In this document: positions 9,581 to 18,441 of the stretch, piece after piece
Layout: the number at the start of each line of letters is the position of its first letter
Position numbering within the stretch: position 1 is the first letter of the stretch
Assembly (NCBI RefSeq): GCF_046348265.1
Contig: NZ_JAXMEO010000011.1
DNA length: 64,000 nt
Source: Pelomonas sp937871895
Lineage (GTDB): Bacteria > Pseudomonadota > Gammaproteobacteria > Burkholderiales > Burkholderiaceae_C
Strand: one strand, 5' to 3'
Position numbers and translations under genes: made by a program
The notes under the pieces: generated by a model
Told to the model about the DNA's origin: nothing
Databases searched by the model: none
Seen by the model: only the letters and a program-made list of their open reading frames with translations

Positions 9581-11320
9581 ATGCAATTTCTCAGCCGAGG
9601 TGGTTTACAGCGCCGACTGCTCGTGGCCGTGCTCAGCGTGGCCACCTTGCTGTGCGCCGTTGTGGGCGTAATTGGCTACGAGTGGGCCTACCAGCGTGTC
9701 GATCAAAGCAGCCAGAGCACGCTGGAGGCGCTGGCCCGTGCCGTCGAGCGGCCGCTGGCCTTTGCCGTGCACAGCGGCGACACGGCCCTGGTGGAGGAGA
9801 TCCTTGAAGGTCTGGCCCGCCACGAGCTGCTGACGGGTGTGGAGGTGCGCACCCCGGTCGGGAACCTGGTGGCCCAGTACCCGCTGGACCGGGCCAATAG
9901 CGCCACCGAGGCGTCCAGCCTCTTCGTGACACGGCGCCTGGCCTCGCCCACCAGCGTGCGCCAAAGTGTCGGCACCGTCACGCTGGAGGCCAACACCCAA
10001 CGCGTGGCCGAGCTGGCGGCCCGCCAGGCCTGGATGGTCAGTGCCCTGTTGGGCAGCCAGGTGCTGGTCTTGACCGTGGTGCTGTACTTTGCGGCCGAGC
10101 GCCTGATCTCGCGGCCCATCGTCAAGCTCTCGGACCGCCTGCGTCAGATCACCCCCGGCGGCACGCGCCGCTTGCGCAAGCCCTCGCGCCACAGCCAGGA
10201 CGAGATCGGCCAGCTGATCGACAGCGCCAACGCCCTCATCATCGCCAGCGAGACCGCGCTGGGCAGCGAGCGGCGCATCGGCATCCGCATGGCCGAGCTG
10301 GAGGCCCAGTTCCGCGAGATCTTCGAGTCCAGCCGCGCCGGCATCTTCCTGCTCGACGCCAGCCTGCGCCTCGTCACGTGCAACCCTGCTGCCGCCCACC
10401 TGCTGGGCCATGTGGCCGAGGCTCAGAGCGGGGACGAGGCGGCGCCGCCTTTCATCGATCTCGTCTTTGCCCGGCCCACCCGGGTGCGCGAGATCCTGGA
10501 GCGCGCCAAGGCCAGCGGTGGGACAGCCACCGTGGACCTTGAACTCGCCCGTCAGGATGGCCAAGCTAGCCAGACCGCACCGCGTTGGGTGCACTGCACC
10601 TTCTCGCTGCGCCAGGGCGCCGGGGCCGACGAGCGCGTGGCCGTCGAGGGCGTGATCTTTGACATCACCGAGCGCAAGCAGGCCGAGCGCGCCGCCCGCT
10701 ACCAGTCCCAGCACGACCCGCTCACCGGGCTCAAGAACCGCGTTGGCACGCTCAAGCGCGCTTCGCAGCACCTGGCCGAGGCCCAGTTGCAGCGCGGCTC
10801 GCTCAGCGTGCTGTGCATCGATCTTGACGGCTTCAAGGCCGTCAACGACAGCTATGGCCACCAGGCCGGTGACGAGGTGCTGATCGCCTGCGCCAAGCGC
10901 ATGCGCACCGTGCTGCGCCGTGCGTCCGACCTGATCGGCCGCCTGGGCGGCGACGAGTTCGTCGTCGTGCTGCCCGGGCTGGACGTCAGTGACGAGCAGT
11001 TGGCCGAGGCGGCCGCCGCACTGCTGACTTCTTTGTGCGAGCCCATCGCCCTCAGCAGCGGCGCGCTGGCGCGCGTCAGCGCCTGCATTGGCGCTGCCAG
11101 CCTGTGGCGCCATGGCCGTGATGTGGACACCTTGATCGCAGCGGCCGACCAGGCCATGTATGCCGTCAAGCAAGGTGGCAAGGCCGCCGTGGCCTGCGCC
11201 CTGGTCGACCGCGATGCGGGCGGCGACACCGAGGTGTCCGAACTGGAGCTGCTGCGCCGCCAGCGCGCGGCGGCGGCGCTGACATCGACCATGTCGGTGT
11301 TCGCGGACTCAGAAGCCTGA
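9581..11320 (+). CDS. Membrane PAS-GGDEF diguanylate cyclase
   Basis: 579 residues from ATG 9581; a GTG at 9527 would add 18 residues that look unlike a signal anchor start. Order: short cytoplasmic N-terminus, membrane segment about 13-33, periplasmic sensor region to about 150, second membrane segment followed by a HAMP-like stretch, a PAS domain (from about FREIFESSRAGIFLLD), then GGDEF. The catalytic motif GGDEF is intact (residue 456), and RASD lies five residues before it, matching the product-binding inhibitory I-site. No EAL domain is present, so the predicted activity is synthesis of c-di-GMP under feedback inhibition. The signal sensed is unknown. It is followed by a hairpin and a 280-base gap, so it ends its transcription unit. 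Confidence 0.93.
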   Translation: MQFLSRGGLQRRLLVAVLSVATLLCAVVGVIGYEWAYQRVDQSSQSTLEALARAVERPLAFAVHSGDTALVEEILEGLARHELLTGVEVRTPVGNLVAQYPLDRANSATEASSLFVTRRLASPTSVRQSVGTVTLEANTQRVAELAARQAWMVSALLGSQVLVLTVVLYFAAERLISRPIVKLSDRLRQITPGGTRRLRKPSRHSQDEIGQLIDSANALIIASETALGSERRIGIRMAELEAQFREIFESSRAGIFLLDASLRLVTCNPAAAHLLGHVAEAQSGDEAAPPFIDLVFARPTRVREILERAKASGGTATVDLELARQDGQASQTAPRWVHCTFSLRQGAGADERVAVEGVIFDITERKQAERAARYQSQHDPLTGLKNRVGTLKRASQHLAEAQLQRGSLSVLCIDLDGFKAVNDSYGHQAGDEVLIACAKRMRTVLRRASDLIGRLGGDEFVVVLPGLDVSDEQLAEAAAALLTSLCEPIALSSGALARVSACIGAASLWRHGRDVDTLIAAADQAMYAVKQGGKAAVACALVDRDAGGDTEVSELELLRRQRAAAALTSTMSVFADSEA

Positions 11321-11600
11321 GCCTATGAGCGCTTGAAGGCGCTCGCTGGCGCTGCAAGTGCCGGACTTTTCGTTGCGCTGAAACCTAAACAACGAGGTTT
11401 TTAGCAACTGCTGGCGGCCCGCAACCCACGGTTACCGGCGGCCTGCGACCGAATGTAAGGTGTTCGCGGTTCGCTAACCAAATGCGCCTTTTTTCACGGC
11501 GCACCGCTCCATCATGCCGCGCATCGTCGCGGGAACGTGATCTGAGCGCTGGCTGTTGCGCGCGGTTCATGCCCGCTTTCCTTGGCAGTGGGTTGGCGAC
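11321..11600 (+). other. Intergenic region before the long redox/envelope operon
   Basis: No gene is seen. It contains a perfect 6-bp hairpin at 11327-11344 (GAGCGC/GCGCTC), a hairpin AAACCT/AGGTTT at 11381-11400 followed by a short T run, and TGCGCC/GGCGCA around 11480-11510 with six T in the loop. The first two may end transcription of the diguanylate cyclase gene. The promoter of the following operon must lie here, but I cannot identify a convincing -35/-10 pair. Confidence 0.45.
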
Positions 11601-12605
11601 ATGAACCAAGCTCTGAACCTTGTCGATCCCGGGCCCGGCCCCTTGGCTTGGCCGCGTGAGCCTGCGCACGCGCAAGACGGCTGGCACTCGCGCGTCGAGG
11701 CCATCATGGGCACGGTCATCCGGGTCGAGCTGTGGTGCGAGGACGCCGCGCAGGCTTACATCGCCATGGCGGCTGTTGTCGACGAGATGCACCGCATCGA
11801 CCGCCGCATGAGCCCGCACAAGCCCGACTCCGAGCTGTCGCGCATCAACCGCGATGCCGCCGCTCAGCCCGTGCGGATCAGCGCCGAGATGTTTGCGCTG
11901 CTGGCGCGCGCCCAGCACTTCTCGGCGCTCTCGGGCGGTGCCTTCGATATCACCTACGCCAGCGCCGGGCAGCTGTATGACTACCGCGCCGGTCTCAGCC
12001 CGGATGAGGCCAGCCTGGCGGCGGCCAGAGGCCTGATCGGCTGGCAAGGCCTGCTGCTGGATGCGGCCACGCGCAGCGTGCGCTTCGCGCGGCCCGGCAT
12101 GCGCATTGACCTCGGCGGCTTCGCCAAGGGCCACGCGGTGGACCAAGGCATCGACATCCTGCGCCGCCACGGCATCGCCCACGCCATGGTCAGCGCGGGC
12201 GGTGACAGCCATGTGCTCGGTGACCGACGCGGCCGCCCTTGGACCATCGGCGTGCGCGACCCGCGCCGCGCCGGCGAGGTGGTGGCCGTGCTGCCGCTGC
12301 AGGACACGGCCATCTCCACCTCGGGCGACTACGAGCGCTACTTTGAGCGCGACGGCGTGCGCCACCACCACTTGATCGACCCCACCACCGGCCGTTCGGC
12401 GCGTGGCGTGCAGAGCGTGACCATCCTGGCCGACGACGGCCTGACCAGCGAGGCGCTGTCCAAGTGCGTCTTCGTGATGGGCCCGGAGCGCGGCCTGCGC
12501 TTCATTGAGACGCAGCCCGGCGTGGATGCCGTGGTCGTCGATGCCGACGGCCGCCTGCACTACTCCTCAGGCCTGCTCAACCCTGCCGGCGGGGGCGTGC
12601 AGTGA
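11601..12605 (+). CDS. apbE: FAD:protein FMN transferase (ApbE family)
   Basis: 334 residues from ATG 11601 (TTG 11556 is a less likely upstream start; ATG 11706 would cut into the domain). ApbE enzymes covalently attach FMN from FAD to Ser/Thr of extracytoplasmic proteins. Landmarks: EAIMGTVIRVEL, RMSPHKPDSELSRIN, SGGAFDIT, DLGGFAKGHAVDQ (core nucleotide and Mg site), SAGGDSHVLG and HHHLIDPTTGRSARG. No clear export signal or lipobox is visible, so localisation is uncertain. It heads a same-strand run of heme, thioredoxin and DUF4266/DUF3570 genes, and the DUF3570 protein carries a flavinylation-like motif, so a local substrate is plausible. Confidence 0.93.
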   Translation: MNQALNLVDPGPGPLAWPREPAHAQDGWHSRVEAIMGTVIRVELWCEDAAQAYIAMAAVVDEMHRIDRRMSPHKPDSELSRINRDAAAQPVRISAEMFALLARAQHFSALSGGAFDITYASAGQLYDYRAGLSPDEASLAAARGLIGWQGLLLDAATRSVRFARPGMRIDLGGFAKGHAVDQGIDILRRHGIAHAMVSAGGDSHVLGDRRGRPWTIGVRDPRRAGEVVAVLPLQDTAISTSGDYERYFERDGVRHHHLIDPTTGRSARGVQSVTILADDGLTSEALSKCVFVMGPERGLRFIETQPGVDAVVVDADGRLHYSSGLLNPAGGGVQ

Positions 12606-12646
12606 TCCGCTTGGCCGGCACTTCAACGCCTTCCAAGGAGGCTCGT

Positions 12647-15600
12647 ATGAAGATTTTTCGACCGCTGTTCGTCTGCCTGTTTCTGCTGGCCCTGGCCGCC
12701 TGCGGCGCCGGTGAGAAGAGCGAACCCAGCCACGACCCCGACACCCTGACCGTGCAGGGCGACGTGCCCATTGCCTACGTCAAGCGGGCCAGCAGCATCA
12801 ACCTCAACCCCACCACCGGCGTGAGCTTTGCGCCGGGGGGCGACTTGATCATCCGCGAGAAGTCGTCCGCCAGCGCGGCCGAGTTCAACGTCACCCAGGC
12901 CTACACCCAGGGCAAGGGCGATGTCTCCGACCCCGAGGCCTCCTACGACGGCAAGAAGATCGTCTTCGCGATGAACTGCCCGGTCGGCAATCACGCCGAC
13001 TGCACCGGCCGCTGGAACATTTGGGAATACGACATGAGCACCGGCGGCCCGCGCGGGGGCTCACTCAAGCGCCTGACCAACTCCACCACCGGCGACGACG
13101 ACGTCGACCCCGCCTACCTGCCGGCCGGTGCGGGCTTCGTGTTTGCGTCCAACCGCCAGCGCGCCACGGTGGACCTGCCCAGCGGCACCGACACCTATGC
13201 GGCCCTTGACGAGTACGAACGCGAGAAGGTGCTCAACCTCTACACCATGGACGCCAAGGGCGGCGCCATCACGCAGATCTCCGTCAACCAGAGCCACGAC
13301 CGCAACCCCGTGGTGCTGATGGATGGCGACATCATGTTCTCGCGCTGGGACCACGTCGGCGGCCGCAACCATTTCAAGATCTTCACGGTGCGGCCGGACG
13401 GCACCAATATGTTCATCCGCTATGGCGCGCACAGCGAGGGCAACAGCTTCCTCCACCCGCGCGAGATGGACACCACCGGGGCCTTCAAGGGCTACCTGGC
13501 GTCCGACCTGATGCCGCTGTCGGGCACGCATGAGGGCGGGGCGCTGGTCTTTGTGGACGCCGCCAACTTCTCCGAGCAGGACACCCCGGCCACGAGCAAG
13601 GTCAAGGCCACATCGGGCCAGAGCTACCCGACCGAGAAAGCGCTGGAGTTCCAGCGCGGCCTCTCGCGCTGGGGGCGCATCACCACGCCCTATCCGCTGT
13701 GGGACGGCAGCAACCGCGTGCTGCTCTCGTTCGCGCCCTGCCAGGTCAACAAGCGCGCCTCCAGTGCTGAGGCCTACGTCGTCACGCCCTGCGCCAACCT
13801 CAGCGAGGCCGAGCTCAAGGCGCTGGGCGACGAGATGAGCCCCGCCGCCGAGGCCACCGCCAACATCCGCGACAACGTGCCGCCGGTCTACGCGGTCTAT
13901 ATGTTTGACCCGGCCAAGAAGACCTTGCTCATCGTCGCGGCGCCGCCCGAGGGCTTCATCTACACCGACCCCATCGCCCTGCAGCCGCGCCCCGAGCCCA
14001 ACCCGTCCAGCACTGCCGCCTCGGCGCGCCGCGCGCTGGCGGCTGGCAGCGCCAACCTGCCGCCCGGCATGGGCCTGCTTTCGGTGCGCAGCGTCTACGA
14101 CACCGACGGCCTCGGCCGCATGGGCGACCCGGTGCTGGCCGAGGCGGACCGCGCCAATGGCTGCACCACGCCCATCCCCACCATCCCGCCCACCGACCCC
14201 GACGACACGCGCAAGCAGGTGGCTGACCTGCTCTCGCTCAAGGACCCCGCCAAGCCCGCCTACTACTGCGGCCCCGCGCGTTTCGTGCGGGTGGTGCGCG
14301 CCGTGCCCCCCAAGGGCGGCATGGGCACGCGTGAGGCCATTGGCGAGACCGACTTCGAGCCCCAGCAGATCCTCGGCTATGCGCCCATCGAGCCCGATGG
14401 CTCCTTCCAGATCCAGGTGCCGGGCGACGTGCCGCTGGCCGTGGCCGTGATCGACGAAGCCGGCCGCGCTTTCCAGACCCACACCAACTGGATCCAGGTG
14501 CGCCCCGGCGAGACCCGCACCTGCGACGGCTGCCACAGCCCGCGCCGGGGGGCCGCGCTCAACTCCTCGACCATCAAGGACACCGTGCCCGCCGCGCTGA
14601 CGAGCAGCTTCCCGCGCAGCTCGGGCGAGACCATGGCCCAGACGCGCACCAACAACGTCGCCGGCTTGCTCAGCCTCTCGATGGACCTCGCCTACAGCGA
14701 CGTCTGGGCCGACCCCGCCAAGACCGGCGGCCGCAAGCGCGCCAGCCTCTCGCTCAGCTACACCGGCAACACCACGCCCGACGGCAAGCCCGACCCGGCC
14801 AACGACCTGGCCACCCCGGTGCCCACCAAGGGCATCGTCAACTACCCCGACCACATCCAGCCGCTGTGGTCCCGCGACCGGGGCGCCAACACCTGCACCA
14901 GCTGCCACAACAGTGCCGCCAAGCTCGACCTCAGCGGCACCCGGGCCGGCACGGGGCGCTTGGTGTCCTACGAGAGGCTGATGCAGGGCGACCCCAAGAT
15001 TGACCCCGCTACCGGCCTGCCCGTGGTGCGCGTGGTGGATGGCGAGGCGCGGCTGGAGCGCCTGCCGGCCCTCGTCAACACCGACGCGAGCGAAGGCGAT
15101 GCCCTCGGCCTTGCGCGCAAGAGCCGGCTGATGGAGATCCTCTCCGGCCAGGCCCTGAAGGTGGGCAGCGAGGAGCGCAAGACTTACCCCACGCCCACAA
15201 CCCTCGACCACAGCAAGCTGCTCAACAAGGCCGAGCTGCGCCTGCTGGCCGAGTTCATGGACCTCGGCGGCAAGTACTACAACGACCTGAGTGCCGGCGG
15301 CGTCAAGCAGGTGGCCAAGCTGACCCAGCGCGCCTTCGAGGCCACGGTCCACCCCATCCTGATGTCCACCTGCGCGGCCGGCTGCCACCAGCCCGTGGGC
15401 AGCGCCAACGGCGCCGCGCCGGCCGGCAACTTCCGCAAGAACCGCTTCGTGCTCACGGGCTCGGCAGACGGTGACTTCAACGTCACCCTCAGCATGATCT
15501 CCAACGTCTGTGCGCCGCCCAGCAACTACCTGCTCAGCCGGCCGTCCACCGTGCCGCACCCGGCGGCCGCGTCAGCCTCGGCACCCGCAGTACTGCCTGC

Positions 15601-15652
15601 CGGAAGCACCAACTACAACGTCATCGCGGCGTGGATTGCGGGGGGCTGTTGA
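12647..15652 (+). CDS. Hydrazine-synthase-alpha-like c-type heme lipoprotein
   Basis: 1001 residues. ATG 12647 has a strong AAGGAGG site (12635-12641) and begins a lipoprotein signal ending in LALAACG. An N-terminal propeller-like half has PD40/TolB-type repeats (DPEASYDGKKIVFAMN; HDRNPVVLMDGDIMFSRWDH). The middle resembles the HZS-alpha middle domain (GYAPIEPDGSFQIQVPGDVP, then VRPGETRTCDGCHSPR). Heme motifs: C626-D-G-C-H, C750-T-S-C-H and a non-standard C909-A-A-G-C-H (CX3CH). Homologues are widespread outside anammox bacteria and their function is mostly unknown, so this is not evidence of hydrazine metabolism. Predicted to be lipid-anchored, periplasmic or outer-membrane, carrying two or three hemes. 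It follows apbE and precedes another heme-motif lipoprotein. Confidence 0.85.
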   Translation: MKIFRPLFVCLFLLALAACGAGEKSEPSHDPDTLTVQGDVPIAYVKRASSINLNPTTGVSFAPGGDLIIREKSSASAAEFNVTQAYTQGKGDVSDPEASYDGKKIVFAMNCPVGNHADCTGRWNIWEYDMSTGGPRGGSLKRLTNSTTGDDDVDPAYLPAGAGFVFASNRQRATVDLPSGTDTYAALDEYEREKVLNLYTMDAKGGAITQISVNQSHDRNPVVLMDGDIMFSRWDHVGGRNHFKIFTVRPDGTNMFIRYGAHSEGNSFLHPREMDTTGAFKGYLASDLMPLSGTHEGGALVFVDAANFSEQDTPATSKVKATSGQSYPTEKALEFQRGLSRWGRITTPYPLWDGSNRVLLSFAPCQVNKRASSAEAYVVTPCANLSEAELKALGDEMSPAAEATANIRDNVPPVYAVYMFDPAKKTLLIVAAPPEGFIYTDPIALQPRPEPNPSSTAASARRALAAGSANLPPGMGLLSVRSVYDTDGLGRMGDPVLAEADRANGCTTPIPTIPPTDPDDTRKQVADLLSLKDPAKPAYYCGPARFVRVVRAVPPKGGMGTREAIGETDFEPQQILGYAPIEPDGSFQIQVPGDVPLAVAVIDEAGRAFQTHTNWIQVRPGETRTCDGCHSPRRGAALNSSTIKDTVPAALTSSFPRSSGETMAQTRTNNVAGLLSLSMDLAYSDVWADPAKTGGRKRASLSLSYTGNTTPDGKPDPANDLATPVPTKGIVNYPDHIQPLWSRDRGANTCTSCHNSAAKLDLSGTRAGTGRLVSYERLMQGDPKIDPATGLPVVRVVDGEARLERLPALVNTDASEGDALGLARKSRLMEILSGQALKVGSEERKTYPTPTTLDHSKLLNKAELRLLAEFMDLGGKYYNDLSAGGVKQVAKLTQRAFEATVHPILMSTCAAGCHQPVGSANGAAPAGNFRKNRFVLTGSADGDFNVTLSMISNVCAPPSNYLLSRPSTVPHPAAASASAPAVLPAGSTNYNVIAAWIAGGC

Positions 15653-15668
15653 GATGAAGCCCAACACA

Positions 15669-15731
15669 GCCACAGAGACACAGAGACACAGAGAAATTCA
15701 GAAGGCCTCTGTGCCTCTGTGTCTCTGTGGC
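15669..15731. repeat. CACAGAG-type palindromic intergenic element
   Basis: Two 25-base arms (15669-15693 and 15707-15731) pair with one mismatch around a 13-base loop. The arms are built of ACAGAG units. Very similar hairpins are found dispersed in unrelated bacterial genomes, and translated they give the familiar spurious TETQRHRE / PLCLCG peptides. It lies between the large heme lipoprotein and the small one, in the region where an upstream start for the next gene would otherwise be placed. Confidence 0.85.
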
Positions 15732-15764
15732 CTTGTTACTCGGCGTCGGCCGGAAACCCGGTTC

Positions 15765-16322
15765 ATGCGCAGCGGCTGCCTGGCCCTGGCGGTGGTCATG
15801 AGCGCCTGTGGCGGCGGTGGCAACCCGCTCGACAACCCGGCCACCATCATCAACACCTCGGCCGATGCGGGGCAGAAGCTCTCGTTCGCCTACTACCAAA
15901 AGTGCGTCAACCCCATCCTGCTGGAGCTGCTGCCCATTGCCGGCACGGCGGTCACCAACACCTGCGCGGCTGGCGGTTGCCATGACGTGAACACCGGCAG
16001 CGGCGGGGCCCTGCGCATCAACCCGCGTGCGGCCGAGGTCGTGATCGGGGCCACGCCAGACGCCGAGTCGCTTGCTGCGCTGCGGCTGACCGAGATGTAC
16101 CGCAACTTCCGCTCCGCCCAGGCCCAGGTGGTGTTCGCCGAGCCCGCCGCCAGCCGCCTCATCAACAAGCCCCTGGTGCGCGGCGTGCTGCATGGGGGAG
16201 GGCGCGTCTTCCTGGACGAGAACGACCCCAAGGCGCGCACCTTGATTTACTGGATGTCCCACCCCGTGCCGCAGGGGCTGGACGAATTCAGCGCTCCGGC
16301 GCCAGCCTCATGCGCGGGCTGA
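15765..16322 (+). CDS. Small lipoprotein with a CX4CH heme-like motif
   Basis: 185 residues from ATG 15765, which starts a textbook lipoprotein signal (MRSGCLALAVVMSACGG). Upstream ATG 15654 would translate the palindromic repeat and is rejected. The mature part has a Cys in YQKCVNPILLELL and then C67-A-A-G-G-C-H73. CX4CH is a known variant heme c attachment motif, but one atypical motif alone does not prove heme. The tail (ASRLINKPL...LIYWMSHPVPQG) resembles the C-terminal parts of cytochrome-like proteins often found next to PD40/HZS-like proteins. Probably works with the preceding protein in periplasmic electron transfer. Overlaps the next gene by 13 bases. Confidence 0.75.
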   Translation: MRSGCLALAVVMSACGGGGNPLDNPATIINTSADAGQKLSFAYYQKCVNPILLELLPIAGTAVTNTCAAGGCHDVNTGSGGALRINPRAAEVVIGATPDAESLAALRLTEMYRNFRSAQAQVVFAEPAASRLINKPLVRGVLHGGGRVFLDENDPKARTLIYWMSHPVPQGLDEFSAPAPASCAG

Positions 16323-17080
16323 AGCTGGCGGCGCTGGCCGTGCTCGCCGCCATCGTGGTGCTGCTGATCGCGCAGCCCGCGCTGGCCGCTGACGAGCCGC
16401 CCGAGCAGGTCCAGGTGGCCGATGCTTTCCTTGAGCTGCACACCGGCCCTGGGCGCGGCTTCCCCGTCTTCCATGTGGCGGGGCGGGGCGAGCAGGTCGA
16501 GATCCTGCTGCGTCACACCGACTGGTTCAAGGTGCGCGTCAGCCGCGACCTGCACAACATCAAGGAGGGCTGGGTCTCGCGCGCGCAGATGGAGACCACG
16601 CTGACCCAGGCCGGCCTGCGCAAGACCTTCCGCGACGTGCTGCTCGACGACTACCTGCACCGCCGCGTCGAGATGGGCATGGCGGCCGGCCGCTTCAAGA
16701 ACGAGCCCGTGCTCAAGCTCTGGACCGCCTACCGGCTGAGCGAGACCCTGTCCGTCGAGGCCACCGTGGGCCAGGTGCAGGGCGTGTTTGCCGGCACCGA
16801 CTTCTGGCACCTCGGCGTCAACGCCGAGCCGTGGTCTGACAAGCGGCTCTCGCCCTTCATCGGCATTGGCCTCGGCAAGTTCAAGAACATCCCCAACACC
16901 AGCTTGGTCAGTGCTATCCCCACCGACGCCAAGCTCGCCAGCGCGGTGGCCGGCGTGCGCTGGCACCTGACCGATCGCTTTGTTCTGCGCGCCGACGTCA
17001 GCCTCTACACCGCCTTCGTGGCCGACACGCGGGCCAGTGAATACCGCGCCTTCACGGCGGGCCTCTCCTTCTTCTTTTAA
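16310..17080 (+). CDS. SH3-domain outer-membrane beta-barrel protein
   Basis: 256 residues with a signal peptide ending near PALAADEP. Residues of about 32-95 look like a bacterial SH3 domain (VADAFLELHTGPGRGFPVFHVAGRGEQVEILLRHTDWFKVR), a module that often binds peptidoglycan. From about 100 onwards alternating strands and a final aromatic LSFFF indicate an outer-membrane barrel of the small OmpA/OmpW-like sort. This suits a protein bridging cell wall and outer membrane. Located between a heme-motif lipoprotein and a second barrel protein, spacing of 9 bases to the latter. Exact family not identified. Confidence 0.75.
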   Translation: MRGLKLAALAVLAAIVVLLIAQPALAADEPPEQVQVADAFLELHTGPGRGFPVFHVAGRGEQVEILLRHTDWFKVRVSRDLHNIKEGWVSRAQMETTLTQAGLRKTFRDVLLDDYLHRRVEMGMAAGRFKNEPVLKLWTAYRLSETLSVEATVGQVQGVFAGTDFWHLGVNAEPWSDKRLSPFIGIGLGKFKNIPNTSLVSAIPTDAKLASAVAGVRWHLTDRFVLRADVSLYTAFVADTRASEYRAFTAGLSFFF

Positions 17081-17089
17081 GGCCGCTCC

Positions 17090-17704
17090 ATGCAGATCCT
17101 TCGCGCCCTCGCCCTCGTCCTGCTGACCCTCGCCAGCGCAGCGTGGGCGGCCGAACCCGTCATCACCCCCGAGGTGGACCGCCGCGACGTCCGGCTGCCG
17201 CGCATCCCCTCCAACGACTTCACCGTGGGGGGCTTCGTCGGCACCTATGCCACGCAGAACTTCGGCTCCAGTCTCGTCAAGGGCCTGCGCCTCGGGTATC
17301 ACATCACCGAAGACTTCTTCGTCGAAGGCAACCTGGGCCGCTCGCAGGTCACCGACGCCAGCTTCCGCCAGATCCTGCCCGGCGGCATCTTCGTCAGCGA
17401 GCGTCAGAAGCTCAGCTACTACAACATGCTCGCGGGCTGGAACTTCCTGCCCGGCGAGGTCTTCCTGGGCCGCAGCGTGGCGCGCGCCTCGGCGCTCTAT
17501 GTGGTGGCCGGCGTGGGCGGCACCAAGTTCGTGGACCAGAAGCACCAGACCATCAGCTTCGGGCTGGGGGCGCGCGTCTTCCTCGCCGACTGGGCCTCGC
17601 TGCAGGTAGACCTGCGCGACCACCGCTACGCGCTGGACCTGCTGGGCAAGCGCCAGAACACCAACAACCCCGAGTTCACGCTCGGCGCCACCTTCCACTT
17701 CTGA
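17090..17704 (+). CDS. Outer-membrane beta-barrel domain protein
   Basis: 204 residues with a clear signal peptide (ends SAAWAAEP). After a short periplasmic stretch (VITPEVDRRDVRLPRIPSNDF) come alternating beta strands (FTVGGFVGTYATQNFGSS, LRLGYHITEDFFVEGNLG) and a terminal phenylalanine (LGATFHF), as recognised by the outer-membrane assembly machinery. It resembles the barrel family first defined in myxobacteria (OMP_myx_plus); this is from memory. Such barrels occur with TPR proteins and TolQ/TolR motors, which also follow here. Likely a passive outer-membrane component. Confidence 0.75.
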   Translation: MQILRALALVLLTLASAAWAAEPVITPEVDRRDVRLPRIPSNDFTVGGFVGTYATQNFGSSLVKGLRLGYHITEDFFVEGNLGRSQVTDASFRQILPGGIFVSERQKLSYYNMLAGWNFLPGEVFLGRSVARASALYVVAGVGGTKFVDQKHQTISFGLGARVFLADWASLQVDLRDHRYALDLLGKRQNTNNPEFTLGATFHF

Positions 17705-17713
17705 GGCCGCCGC

Positions 17714-18196
17714 ATGAGAGCGTTGTTCACCTTCCTCGCGGGCTTGTGGCTGGCGGCCCTGGCCAGCGCCAGCCTCGCCGCCCCCGCGCCTGACTTCACG
17801 CTGCGCACCCTGGACGGACGCAACCTGCGCCTGCACGAGCAGCGCGGCCGCGTGGTGCTCGTCAACTTCTGGGCCACCTGGTGCGGCCCCTGCCGGCAGG
17901 AGATGCCGCTGCTCAACCAGCTCTACCAAAAGTACCAGGGCTCGGGCTTCACGCTGCTGGGCGTCAACGTCGATGAAGACCCCCGCAAGGCCCAGGCCGT
18001 GGCCAGCCAGCTGGGCCTGGCCTTCCCGGTGCTGCTGGACGCCGACAAGGCCGTCAGCCAGCGCTTCGAGCTGGCCAGCATGCCCTCCACCCTGCTCATC
18101 GACCGCGACGGCCGCGTGCGCTACCTGCACAAGGGCTACCAGGCGGGCTATGAGGCCCTCTACGAAAAGCAGATCCGCGAACTGCTGAAGGAATGA
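17714..18196 (+). CDS. TlpA-like periplasmic thiol-disulfide oxidoreductase
   Basis: 160 residues with a signal peptide (cleavage near LASASLAAP). Thioredoxin fold of the TlpA/ResA group: redox site WATWCGPCRQEMP near residue 55, cis-proline region SMPSTLLIDRDG. Members reduce disulfides in the periplasm, for example heme-binding CXXCH cysteines before cytochrome c maturation. That role would match the heme-motif lipoproteins upstream, but the Cys-rich tail of the next gene product (GGGCGCN) is another possible client. ATGA overlap with that gene (18193). Confidence 0.9.
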   Translation: MRALFTFLAGLWLAALASASLAAPAPDFTLRTLDGRNLRLHEQRGRVVLVNFWATWCGPCRQEMPLLNQLYQKYQGSGFTLLGVNVDEDPRKAQAVASQLGLAFPVLLDADKAVSQRFELASMPSTLLIDRDGRVRYLHKGYQAGYEALYEKQIRELLKE

Positions 18197-18441
18197 AAGC
18201 CATGCATCGCATCCTTCTGAGCGTTGCCGCGCTCGCCGCCACGCTGCTGCTCGGCGGCTGCGCGTCGATCAAGGCGCCCGAGCCCTGGGTCAAGCCTTAC
18301 GAGCGCGAGCGCTTGGCCGACCCGATCATGCAGGTGTCGCGCAACGCGCTGTCCAGCAAGCATTTCGAGCACGTGTACGAGGTGCGCGAGGGCGCGCGCG
18401 GCGCGAATGGCGTGCAGGGGGGCGGCTGTGGCTGCAACTAA
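18193..18441 (+). CDS. DUF4266 lipoprotein with GGGCGCN tail
   Basis: 82 residues. Lipoprotein signal with lipobox LLGGC at about residue 22. The body (PWVKPYERERLADPIM...HVYEVREGARG) and glycine-rich C-terminus ending GGGCGCN are the hallmarks of DUF4266, whose function is unknown. The terminal Cys pair could bind metal or be a redox partner of the thioredoxin encoded just upstream. The next gene starts with GTG inside its last codons. DUF4266 next to DUF3570, a TlpA thioredoxin and ApbE is an arrangement I recall from other genomes, which suggests one redox function. Confidence 0.9.
   Translation: MKAMHRILLSVAALAATLLLGGCASIKAPEPWVKPYERERLADPIMQVSRNALSSKHFEHVYEVREGARGANGVQGGGCGCN

Noticed and set aside
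13061..15559. Very long open frame on the minus strand opposite the heme lipoprotein (832 codons)
   Set aside because: High GC makes stops rare in antisense frames; its protein is His/Gly/Ala-rich without domains, while the plus strand carries clear motifs.
12647..15652. Hydrazine synthase, implying anammox metabolism
   Set aside because: Only the alpha-subunit-like fold is present, without beta/gamma subunits or hydrazine dehydrogenase; such PD40/heme proteins are common in non-anammox bacteria.
15654..15764. Upstream ATG for the small heme-motif lipoprotein
   Set aside because: It would translate the CACAGAG hairpin and place the lipoprotein signal 37 residues inside the protein.
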